This document shows positions 51,988 to 59,597 of a DNA stretch of 64,000 nt, one piece after another. Origin of the DNA: Butyricicoccus_A sp963601915 (GTDB lineage Bacteria; Bacillota; Clostridia; Oscillospirales; Butyricicoccaceae); assembly GCA_963601915.1 (NCBI GenBank), contig CAVCGL010000002.1, positions 124,001-188,000 of the forward strand. The letters run 5' to 3'. The notes under the pieces are model-generated. The model saw only the letters and a program-made list of their open reading frames with translations. It made no database searches and was not told the origin of the DNA. The position numbers and the translations under genes were made by a program. The stretch's first letter is position 1; each line of letters starts with the position of its first letter.

Positions 51988-53595
51988 ATGTCAATTTTAG
52001 TTGGAAATATCAGACTGCCGTTGGAGGCTGCGGATGCAGAAGCCTTGGAAGCGGCGGCAAAAAAATGCGGGCTTTCTATGCGAGAGCTTCGCGGTGCACA
52101 CATTTATCGCTCGTCTATTGACGCGCGACGCGGCAGAATTACCCGCGTTTTGTCTGTGCTGCTTGATTTAGCGGAACCGACACAGGAACAAGCGGTGATT
52201 GATCGCGTCGGAAAGTCGGACGTCCGGCTGAAAACGCCTGCGCAGAAGCCTGTTCCGACGGGTACGGAGCAACTGATGCATCGCCCAATTGTCGTGGGAT
52301 TTGGCCCTGGCGGCTTGTTTGCCGCCTATGTTTTGGCAAAGAATGGCTATCGTCCGCGCGTTTTTGAGCGCGGACAGGCGATAGACAGTCGTGACCGCGC
52401 GGTCAATGCCTTTTTTTCCGGCGGCACTTTTGACCCGGCCAGCAATATTCAGTTCGGTGAAGGCGGCGCGGGCGCTTATTCTGATGGCAAATTAACGACG
52501 CGCATCAATGACCCGATGAGCGAGTGGGTTTTGCGGACATTTGTCGAGCACGGTGCGCCAAAAGAAATCTTGTATCAGGCGAAGCCGCATATCGGTACAG
52601 ACATTCTTAAACGCGTGGTGCGCTCCATGCGCGAAGAAATCATTCGATTAGGCGGAGAGGTTCAGTTTGGCTGCACACTGACTGGCGTGCGCAGTCAGAA
52701 CGGCACACTCACGGCTGCGATCATTGATGGACAGGAGATTGCTTGTGAGCGCTTGATTTTGGCAATTGGTCATAGTGCGCGCGACACCTTTGAACAGCTG
52801 CTGCACAGCGGTGTGTATCTGGAACCGAAGCCGTTTTCCGTTGGCGCGCGTATCGAACACTTGCAGGAGGATTTGAATGCCAGTCTGTATGGCAAGCTGG
52901 CGGGACATCCCGCTCTGCCACCGGCAGAATATACGCTGTCGCATCGAGAAAACGGACGGGCATGTTATTCGTTTTGCATGTGTCCGGGCGGTCATGTCGT
53001 TGCGGCACAGAGTGAGCCGGATTCCATCGTGACGAACGGCATGAGCTATCATGCGCGGGATGGACGCAATGCGAACGCAGCCATTGTCGTCTCGGTCAAT
53101 CCTTCGGATTTTCCGACCGCTGATGCTTTGGGCGGCGTGGCTTTTCAGCGAGAAATAGAACGCAACGCCTTTGCACTGACTGGCGGATACCGTGCGCCAT
53201 GCCAGAAAGTCGGTGACTTTTTGGCTGGAAAACCTTCCCGCAAGCACGGACGGGTTGCGCCGACTTACCCAATCGGTGTACAATATACCTCGCTGACAGG
53301 CGTACTGCCGGAGTTTGTGATTCAGCACATGCAGGTGGGACTGCGGCAGTTTGGCAGAAAAATTCGCGGATTTGATGCGCCGGATGCGCTTTTGACCGCA
53401 CCGGAAACCCGCACAAGCTCGCCGGTTCGCATTACGCGGCATGACAACCGACACAGCGTGCAGCTCGTCGGTCTTATTCCGTGCGGTGAAGGTGCAGGCT
53501 ATGCTGGCGGCATTATGAGTGCTGCTGTAGATGGCATTGGCTGTGCCAAAGAGATTTTACAAACATTTCGTCCTCTCGAAGAAAGGAGAGATTGA
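51988..53595 (+). CDS. FAD-dependent dehydrogenase (COG2509 type)
   Basis: 535 residues. An N-terminal ~90-residue domain precedes the FAD fold; the Rossmann motif is IVVGFGPGGLFAAYVLAKNGYRPRVFERG (~residue 105). GEGGAGAYSDGKLTTRI and GEGAGYAGGIMSAAVDG are characteristic. Substrate unknown. It is followed within 4 bases by an RseC-like protein, a possible electron-transfer pairing. Confidence 0.9.
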   Translation: MSILVGNIRLPLEAADAEALEAAAKKCGLSMRELRGAHIYRSSIDARRGRITRVLSVLLDLAEPTQEQAVIDRVGKSDVRLKTPAQKPVPTGTEQLMHRPIVVGFGPGGLFAAYVLAKNGYRPRVFERGQAIDSRDRAVNAFFSGGTFDPASNIQFGEGGAGAYSDGKLTTRINDPMSEWVLRTFVEHGAPKEILYQAKPHIGTDILKRVVRSMREEIIRLGGEVQFGCTLTGVRSQNGTLTAAIIDGQEIACERLILAIGHSARDTFEQLLHSGVYLEPKPFSVGARIEHLQEDLNASLYGKLAGHPALPPAEYTLSHRENGRACYSFCMCPGGHVVAAQSEPDSIVTNGMSYHARDGRNANAAIVVSVNPSDFPTADALGGVAFQREIERNAFALTGGYRAPCQKVGDFLAGKPSRKHGRVAPTYPIGVQYTSLTGVLPEFVIQHMQVGLRQFGRKIRGFDAPDALLTAPETRTSSPVRITRHDNRHSVQLVGLIPCGEGAGYAGGIMSAAVDGIGCAKEILQTFRPLEERRD

Positions 53596-53599
53596 TTTT

Positions 53600-54001
53600 A
53601 TGCAGCAAACAGCGACAGTGACGAAGCTGTTGTCCGGCAATCAAGCAGAGCTTACCGTACATCGGCAGACTGCTTGCGGACATGATTGTTCTAAATGCGG
53701 AGGCTGCGGAGAACTGGTAACGAAACCGATTACCGTCATTGCAGATAACTCCATCGGTGCGGACATCGGAGACACAGTTGTGATTACAGGCAGCTCGAAA
53801 CAGGTGCTCGGCTTGGCAGCAGTGGTATATATCATTCCGATTGTCTTGTTTTTTGTTCTGTATGCGATTGCAGCAGTCGCCGCACTTCCGATTCCGGAGC
53901 TGTGGGGCGGCGTGGGCTTTTTCCTCGGAATCGCCGGTGCGCTTTTGATGAACAAGTATCAGAAGAACAAAAAGCCGATTTACACTATTTCTAAACTGTA
54001 A
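53600..54001 (+). CDS. RseC/SoxR-reducing-complex family membrane protein
   Basis: 133 residues. A Cys-rich N-terminus (residues ~25-40, CGHDCSKCGGCG) and two membrane helices (VLGLAAVVYIIPIVLFFVLYAIAA, GVGFFLGIAGALLM), as in RseC. In proteobacteria such proteins work with the Rsx/Rnf complex or SoxR reduction. The gene is co-transcribed with the FAD dehydrogenase; rnf genes are not in the window. Confidence 0.85.
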   Translation: MQQTATVTKLLSGNQAELTVHRQTACGHDCSKCGGCGELVTKPITVIADNSIGADIGDTVVITGSSKQVLGLAAVVYIIPIVLFFVLYAIAAVAALPIPELWGGVGFFLGIAGALLMNKYQKNKKPIYTISKL

Positions 54002-54081
54002 ATTTTCAAGGCTGGCGCGTGCGTCAGCCTTGTATTCTGGGCGAAGATACAGTAAAATGGTATTTGAGGTGAAGAAATACC

Positions 54082-54966
54082 ATGTTCGGATTTGTTCGAC
54101 CGCTGCGCGGAGAACTTAAGGTGCGGGAGTGGGAGCGCTTTCAGAGCGTTTACTGCGGACTGTGCCACACCATTCGCCGCCGGTACGGCTTTGCGCAAAC
54201 GCTGATGCTCAGCTATGACTGCACCTATCTCGCACTGGTGCTGGATGCGTTGGAACCATGCGGCGGCGAACAGAGCAAGTGCCGGTGTATCATGCACCCG
54301 TTTCGCCGCAGAAGCTGCGCCAAGCAGAGTGACGGCATGATTCGGGCGGCAGCTGTCAGTGTGATTTTGTGCTGGCATAAGCTGGCGGATACCATTGCCG
54401 ATGAGCGCGGCATCAAGAAACTTGCTGCGCGGCTGTTTCGGCTTTTTCTTCGTCGGGGATACCGAAAGGCGGCGGCAGAGCTGCCCGTTTTTGATCGAGA
54501 GACGCGGGGATGTTTGGAAAACCTGAACGCACTGGAACGACAGAAAACGCCGTCACTTGACCGCCCTGCCGATGCTTTCGCGTCGATTTTGCGGGCAGCG
54601 GTTGCGGATTGGCAGACAGATAGTCGTATTTTACAAGAGATGTTTTACCACGTGGGCAGGTGGATTTATCTTGTCGATGCCTGCGATGACATACAAGAAG
54701 ATTTTGCGTCCGGCAGCTACAATCCGGTGCTGCTGCGCTGGGAGATGACACAGCCGACTTTGCTGCCACTGGTGAAGGACGCGATGCAGCACACGCTGCT
54801 GCAGTCGCTCGCAGCGGCATATCACGCATATATTTTATTGCATCCATTACGCGATGCGGGGATTATAGAGAATATTTTGTGCCAAGGACTGCCTGAGGTA
54901 ACACGGCTGGTCTTGGATGGCACATTTTCAAATCATGGAGGAAAGAACAGGCATGGATCCTTATAA
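54082..54966 (+). CDS. DUF5685 family protein
   Basis: 294 residues. MFGFVRPLRGELKVREWERFQSVYCGLCHTIRRRYGF is the conserved opening, with C-x-x-C, followed by a helical all-alpha body. The DAFASILRAAV and YHVGRWIYLVDACDDIQEDFASGSYNPV segments recall helical prenyltransferase-like metal sites, but that is a guess. Function unknown. The dnaJ-like start overlaps its end. Confidence 0.85.
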   Translation: MFGFVRPLRGELKVREWERFQSVYCGLCHTIRRRYGFAQTLMLSYDCTYLALVLDALEPCGGEQSKCRCIMHPFRRRSCAKQSDGMIRAAAVSVILCWHKLADTIADERGIKKLAARLFRLFLRRGYRKAAAELPVFDRETRGCLENLNALERQKTPSLDRPADAFASILRAAVADWQTDSRILQEMFYHVGRWIYLVDACDDIQEDFASGSYNPVLLRWEMTQPTLLPLVKDAMQHTLLQSLAAAYHAYILLHPLRDAGIIENILCQGLPEVTRLVLDGTFSNHGGKNRHGSL

Positions 54967-55597
54967 GGTACTCGGCGTTTCGCCGTCTGCGTCAGAAGAT
55001 GAGATTAAACGCGCCTATCGAGACTTGGCGCGGAAATATCATCCGGACAATTATATCAACAATCCGTTGGCGGATTTGGCAAAAGAAAAGATGCAGGAAA
55101 TCAATGACGCCTACGACACGGTGATGAAACAGCGGCAGAATGGCGGCGGCAGCTCGTATACCCGCAGCGCAGGCTCTGCCGGCAGCGGCTATACCAACGG
55201 GTACAACAATGCCGGTGGCTATAACGGCTATTCCTCCAGCTACACTGGTTCCAATGCCGGTGTGTACGTGCAGGTACGCAACGCGATTAACGTGGGAAAT
55301 ATCGGTATGGCAGAGGAACTGCTGTCACGTATCTCCAATCGAGACGCCGAATGGCATTTTCTGCGGTCGAATATCTGCTATCGCAAGGGATGGTTTGACG
55401 AGGCGGTGCAGGAGATCAATCAGGCGTGCGCGATGGCACCGAACAATATGGAGTATCGTCGGATGCAAAACGTCCTGAGCAACAGCTCTGCATATGGCGG
55501 CTATCGCCCGATGCAGCAAAATGACGCAGCGGACTGCTGTATGCAGCTGGCGTGTCTGAACTGCCTGTGTAGCTGCTGTGGAGGCGGCAGCTGTTAA
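54953..55597 (+). CDS. DnaJ-domain protein with Cys-rich C-terminus
   Basis: 214 residues, GGAGG upstream. J domain at 1-~70 with the HPD triad (YHPDNYINNP), a Gly/Ser/Tyr-rich linker (~75-115), a helical TPR-like part (MAEELLSRISNRDAEWHFLRSNICYRKGWFDEAVQEINQACAMAPNN), and a tail with nine Cys (CCMQLACLNCLCSCCGGGSC). Not the classical DnaJ, which has zinc fingers in the middle. It probably recruits DnaK to a special client. The 14-base overlap with DUF5685 suggests joint work. Confidence 0.88.
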   Translation: MDPYKVLGVSPSASEDEIKRAYRDLARKYHPDNYINNPLADLAKEKMQEINDAYDTVMKQRQNGGGSSYTRSAGSAGSGYTNGYNNAGGYNGYSSSYTGSNAGVYVQVRNAINVGNIGMAEELLSRISNRDAEWHFLRSNICYRKGWFDEAVQEINQACAMAPNNMEYRRMQNVLSNSSAYGGYRPMQQNDAADCCMQLACLNCLCSCCGGGSC

Positions 55598-55617
55598 AGA
55601 AAACGAGGCGAGAAACC

Positions 55618-56121
55618 ATGGAAAAACACAACAATACATTGACATTCTGCGCGATGATGGTTGCGCTCAGTGTGGTCGTGATGCTGCTCGGCTCGCTGCT
55701 GCCAGGGATGCGCTTAACTGTAGCGGCACTGGCGGGCGTGATTGCGGTGCTCGCTGTGATACGCGGCAACTTGGGCTATGGCGTCCTCACAGTCCTTGCC
55801 ACAGCGATACTGTCATTTCTGCTGCTTCCATCCAAAGAAGTCGCGTTGATTTATGCGGCATTTTTTGGCCCGTACACCATTGTCAAGAATCTCATTGAGC
55901 GCATACACCGTCAGCCTGTCGAATGGATTCTCAAGCTGTTGTTTTGCGGTGTGATGACGATTTTACTGCTTGTTGTGTCCAGCTCGCTGTTGAATCTTGT
56001 GCCGACTGTGCTGGCCAAGCACACTTGGGTGCTGCTGCCGATCATCTTGGTCGTTTTTGTTTTATATGATATTGCATTTTCCAAAATCATTGCGTATTTA
56101 TTTGAACGCATACGCTGGTAA
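55618..56121 (+). CDS. Hypothetical membrane protein, ECF S-component-like
   Basis: 167 residues with four to five membrane helices (LTFCAMMVALSVVVMLLGSLLPG, LTVAALAGVIAVLAVIRGNLGYGVLTVLATAILSFLL, WILKLLFCGVMTILLLVVSSSLL, HTWVLLPIILVVFVLYDIAFSKI). Layout resembles the substrate-binding components of ECF vitamin transporters, but no ECF module is adjacent and the substrate is unknown. It follows the DnaJ-like gene by 20 bases. Confidence 0.65.
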   Translation: MEKHNNTLTFCAMMVALSVVVMLLGSLLPGMRLTVAALAGVIAVLAVIRGNLGYGVLTVLATAILSFLLLPSKEVALIYAAFFGPYTIVKNLIERIHRQPVEWILKLLFCGVMTILLLVVSSSLLNLVPTVLAKHTWVLLPIILVVFVLYDIAFSKIIAYLFERIRW

Positions 56122-56189
56122 AACTATACAAAAATCAAAAATCATTCAAAAAATATTTGGATAATTATTATGAAAATGGCCCGTTTTGC

Positions 56190-56219
56190 TTGAACAAAAG
56201 CAAGGCGGGCTGTTACAAT
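56190..56219 (+). promoter_or_regulatory. Promoter of the yicC-to-rsmB operon
   Basis: -35 TTGAAC (56190-56195), 18-base spacer, -10 TACAAT (56214-56219). A GC hairpin (GCCCGTTTTGCTT/AAGCAAGGCGGGC) overlaps the -35 and may end the upstream transcript. Confidence 0.6.
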
Positions 56220-56294
56220 ATACTAGAGAACCCTTTTCGAGCGTATAGCGAACAGAAAAAGGGACGCAAAAATCATCAAATAGGAGGAATTTCC

Positions 56295-57170
56295 TTGAAA
56301 AGCATGACTGGATACGGACGAGCTCGACAGATGCTGCATGATCGCGACATCACCGTTGAGCTTCGTTCTGTCAACCACCGCTATCTGGATGTCAATGTAA
56401 AGGCCCCACGCATGTACGGCTTTTTGGAAGAAGCGGTCAAGACTGCTGTCGGCAAGATGATTGCCCGCGGCAAAGTGGATGTGTATGTCACGATTGATGC
56501 CAGTGCATCCGACGATGTGAAAATTTCGCTCAATCACAAGCTGCTGGAGAATTATCTGGAGCTGCTGCATGAGATGCGCGACACGTATCAGATGCAGGAT
56601 GACATCAGTGTTATGGCGGCATCTCGCCTGCCGGACGTTTTTTCTACAGAAAAGCAGGAGGCAGATGCGGATGAGCTGACAGCGGATGTCTTGCAGGTAC
56701 TCGAAGCCGCAGGCGCAGATTTCTGCGAAATGCGTGCGCGTGAAGGCGAAAAGATGAAGGAAGATGTTCTGTCCCGCGAGCAGACCATTCTCGGCTATGT
56801 CGCTGAGATTGAAAAGCGTTCGCCGCAGGCAGTCGAGGAATATCGCGCGAAGCTGACCGCTCGCATGAATGAAATTCTGGCAGACACGACGATTGATCCG
56901 CAGCGTATTTTGGCAGAGGCTGCTATTTATGCTGACCGCACCGCGGTAGACGAAGAATCCGTGCGCTTGCGCAGCCACATGCATCAGCTGGAAATTATGG
57001 CAGCGGAAGAAAAGCCGGTGGGACGCAAGCTGGATTTCTTGGTACAGGAGATGAATCGCGAAGCCAACACGATTGGTTCCAAGGCGAATGACATGGAAAT
57101 GGCAAAGATTGTCGTGGACATCAAGGCTGAAATTGAAAAGATCCGCGAGCAGATCCAGAACATTGAGTAA
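56295..57170 (+). CDS. yicC: YicC-family endoribonuclease
   Basis: 291 residues starting at TTG, 7 bases after AGGAGG, giving MKSMTGYGRAR. ELRSVNHRYLDVNVKAPRMYGFLEEAVK and the C-terminal GRKLDFLVQEMNREANTIGSKANDMEMAK are the YicC_N and DUF1732 parts. YicC is a hexameric RNase in E. coli. It begins the conserved remA-gmk-rpoZ block. Confidence 0.95.
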   Translation: MKSMTGYGRARQMLHDRDITVELRSVNHRYLDVNVKAPRMYGFLEEAVKTAVGKMIARGKVDVYVTIDASASDDVKISLNHKLLENYLELLHEMRDTYQMQDDISVMAASRLPDVFSTEKQEADADELTADVLQVLEAAGADFCEMRAREGEKMKEDVLSREQTILGYVAEIEKRSPQAVEEYRAKLTARMNEILADTTIDPQRILAEAAIYADRTAVDEESVRLRSHMHQLEIMAAEEKPVGRKLDFLVQEMNREANTIGSKANDMEMAKIVVDIKAEIEKIREQIQNIE

Positions 57171-57182
57171 CGGAGGCTTTCC

Positions 57183-57446
57183 ATGAAGCTCATCAACATT
57201 GGATTTGGCAATATGATTTCTGCGGATCGCCTCATTGCGATTGTCTCGCCGGATTCTGCGCCGATCAAGCGCACGGTACAGGAAGCGCGTGACCGCAATA
57301 TGCTGATCGACGCGACCTATGGCAGACGAACCCGCGCAGTCATTATTATGGACAGCGATCATGTTGTGCTGTCTGCGATTCTTCCGGAGACGATTTCGGG
57401 CAGAATGGACAGCCGCAGCACAGAGGAGGAGAAAAACGATGTCTGA
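57183..57446 (+). CDS. remA: RemA/DUF370 regulator
   Basis: 87 residues, GGAGG upstream. MKLINIGFGNMISADRLIAIVSPDSAPIKRTVQEARDRNMLIDATYGRRTRAVIIMDSDHVVLS is the RemA signature. In Bacillus it is a DNA-binding regulator of matrix and osmoprotection genes. It overlaps gmk by 8 bases. Confidence 0.95.
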   Translation: MKLINIGFGNMISADRLIAIVSPDSAPIKRTVQEARDRNMLIDATYGRRTRAVIIMDSDHVVLSAILPETISGRMDSRSTEEEKNDV

Positions 57447-58023
57447 AAAAGGAATTCTGTTTGTGCTCACAGGACCGTCTGGTGTCGGCAAGGGCACTGT
57501 CCTCAAGCAAGTACGCGAGCACAAGCCGTTGTTTTATTCGATTTCTGCGACCACCCGTGAGCCGCGTGAGGGCGAACAGGATGGCGTACACTATCATTTT
57601 ATGACCCGCGAGAAGTTCCAGCAGCTCGTCGAAGAAGGCGGATTTTTGGAACATGCGGAGTTTAGCGAGAATTGCTACGGCACACCGGCAGCGCCGGTAG
57701 ATGCAGAATTGCAGGCAGGAAGAGATGTCCTGCTGGAAATTGAAGTACAGGGTGCCATGCAGGTCAAGCAGGCACGCCCGGAGGCTGTTCGCATTTTCCT
57801 CGCTCCGCCGAGCTTTGAGGAACTGGAGCGAAGACTGGTAGGCCGCGGCACAGAGGAACCGGAAGTGGTTCAGCGTCGTCTAAACGCTGCGAAGCACGAG
57901 CTGACGCTAGCGCCGGAATTTGATTATATTGTCGTAAACAACACGGTGGAACAGGCCGTCAGCGATGTGCTGGCAATTATGCAGGCAGAGGCATGCCGTT
58001 CGTCCCGTGTAACACTGAAATAA
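57439..58023 (+). CDS. gmk: Guanylate kinase
   Basis: 194 residues. Walker A LTGPSGVGKGTV, YSISATTREPREGEQDGVHYHF, and the lid region RRLVGRGTEEPEVVQRRLNAAKHEL. GMP + ATP to GDP + ADP. Overlaps remA and precedes rpoZ. Confidence 0.97.
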   Translation: MSEKGILFVLTGPSGVGKGTVLKQVREHKPLFYSISATTREPREGEQDGVHYHFMTREKFQQLVEEGGFLEHAEFSENCYGTPAAPVDAELQAGRDVLLEIEVQGAMQVKQARPEAVRIFLAPPSFEELERRLVGRGTEEPEVVQRRLNAAKHELTLAPEFDYIVVNNTVEQAVSDVLAIMQAEACRSSRVTLK

Positions 58024-58057
58024 TAAAAATAAGCGTTTATTAAAGGAGTATATCGTT

Positions 58058-58405
58058 ATGTTAAAGCCATCTATGCAGGATTTGATGAAGAAAGTCAACA
58101 ACCGCTATCTGCTGGTCAACCTGTCCGCACAGCGCGCTCGTGATCTGTGTGCAGAAGAAGAAGTAACCGGAAAGGAACTGCCGGACAAGCCGGTAAAGCT
58201 CGCATTGGACGAAATCAGCGACGGCGAGATTGAATATCGTGAGGGACCGAAGCCGGAGCCGGAAAAGCTGTCGGAGGATCTGGTTGCTGCTGCCAACAAA
58301 GAAGAGGAAGTAGATCTGTTTGCAGATGATAGAGACGAACAGCCGGTAGAACTGGCAGACGACACGGATACTGAAGAAGGAACCAGCGATGAACTTTTCC
58401 GGTAA
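58058..58405 (+). CDS. rpoZ: RNA polymerase omega subunit with long acidic tail
   Basis: 115 residues; usual length ~65-75. The omega core is the first ~75 residues (MLKPSMQDLMKKVNNRYLLVNLSAQRARDL, KPVKLALDEISDGEIEY); the rest is rich in Glu and Asp. AAAGGAG upstream. It assists assembly of RNA polymerase. Confidence 0.93.
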   Translation: MLKPSMQDLMKKVNNRYLLVNLSAQRARDLCAEEEVTGKELPDKPVKLALDEISDGEIEYREGPKPEPEKLSEDLVAAANKEEEVDLFADDRDEQPVELADDTDTEEGTSDELFR

Positions 58406-59597
58406 AACTGTCGTTCTCGGCGTAACCGGTGGCATTGCGGCGTATAAAGCCTGCGATTTGGTCAGCCGTCTGCACAAGAAGGGCATCAATATTCGGATTA
58501 TTATGACCGAACACGCTTGTGAATTTGTTCAGCCGTTGACATTGGAAGTATTGTCTGGCAACCGCGTGGTGACGGATATGTTTAACCGCGATTTTCCGTG
58601 GGAAGTCGAACATATTTCCCTCGCCAAAGCGGCGGATGTCTTTGCTGTTGTTCCGGCGACTGCCAATATTTTAGGCAAATATGCCCATGGCATTGCGGAT
58701 GATATGCTGTCCACGACGCTGCTGGCGACCCGCGCACCTGTGCTGTTTGCTCCGGCGATGAATACAAATATGTATGAGCATCCGGCTGTGCAGGAGAATA
58801 TTGCCACACTCAAACAGCGCGGCTGTCTGTTTGTCGAACCGGCATCCGGCCATCTGGCGTGCGGAGATACCGGAAAAGGCAAGTTGGCGGACGTAGAGAC
58901 TATTGAACAGGCAATTCTCGATGCACTGACGGAAAAGGACATGGAGGGAATGCATGTTACGGTGACAGCGGGTCCGACGCGCGAAGCCATGGATCCGGTT
59001 CGCTTTTTGTCCAACCATTCCACGGGAAAGATGGGCTATGCGATTGCTCGCAGCGCGAAAATGCGCGGCGCACAGGTTACACTGATTACCGGCCCTGTTT
59101 CCCTTGCACCGCTGGACGGCGTGCACATGGTACCGATTACCTCGGCTTGCGAGATGCGTGAGGCAGTAATGAAAGCCCTGCCGCAGTCTGATTTGGTCAT
59201 TAAGGCGGCAGCTGTCGGAGATTATCGTCCGGCGCAGTTCCAAGATGACAAGATCAAAAAGCATGACGAGGACATGTCGATTTCTCTCGTCCGCAATCCG
59301 GACATTTTGGCAGAAATCGGTGAAAACAGACGAGATGACCAGGTGATTTGTGGTTTTTCGATGGAAACACGCGATTTACTGGAGAATTCTACCAAGAAAC
59401 TCAAGAAGAAAAATTGCGATGTCATTGTCGCCAATAATTTGAAAGTAAAGGGTGCGGGCTTTGCCGGTGATACCAATGTGGTTACGCTGCTGTATCGAGA
59501 CGGAACCGTGGAGCCGCTGGAGCTGATGGAAAAGGACAGCGTAGCGGACATTTTGCTCGAACGTCTCGTCGCCTTGCATCGGAAGAAACAGGCATGA
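58389..59597 (+). CDS. coaBC: Bifunctional CoaBC (phosphopantothenoylcysteine synthetase/decarboxylase)
   Basis: 402 residues. N-terminal decarboxylase: LGVTGGIAAYKACDLVSRL, FAVVPATANILGKYAHGIADDMLST and APAMNTNMYEHPAVQ. C-terminal synthetase: VTAGPTREAMDPVRFLSNHSTGKMGYAIA. It makes 4'-phosphopantetheine for CoA. It starts inside rpoZ (17-base overlap). Confidence 0.97.
   Translation: MNFSGKTVVLGVTGGIAAYKACDLVSRLHKKGINIRIIMTEHACEFVQPLTLEVLSGNRVVTDMFNRDFPWEVEHISLAKAADVFAVVPATANILGKYAHGIADDMLSTTLLATRAPVLFAPAMNTNMYEHPAVQENIATLKQRGCLFVEPASGHLACGDTGKGKLADVETIEQAILDALTEKDMEGMHVTVTAGPTREAMDPVRFLSNHSTGKMGYAIARSAKMRGAQVTLITGPVSLAPLDGVHMVPITSACEMREAVMKALPQSDLVIKAAAVGDYRPAQFQDDKIKKHDEDMSISLVRNPDILAEIGENRRDDQVICGFSMETRDLLENSTKKLKKKNCDVIVANNLKVKGAGFAGDTNVVTLLYRDGTVEPLELMEKDSVADILLERLVALHRKKQA

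Noticed and set aside
56223..57524. 433-residue minus-strand open frame opposite yicC and remA
   Set aside because: Rich in Cys, His and Arg with no family resemblance; an antisense artefact of the real genes on the plus strand.
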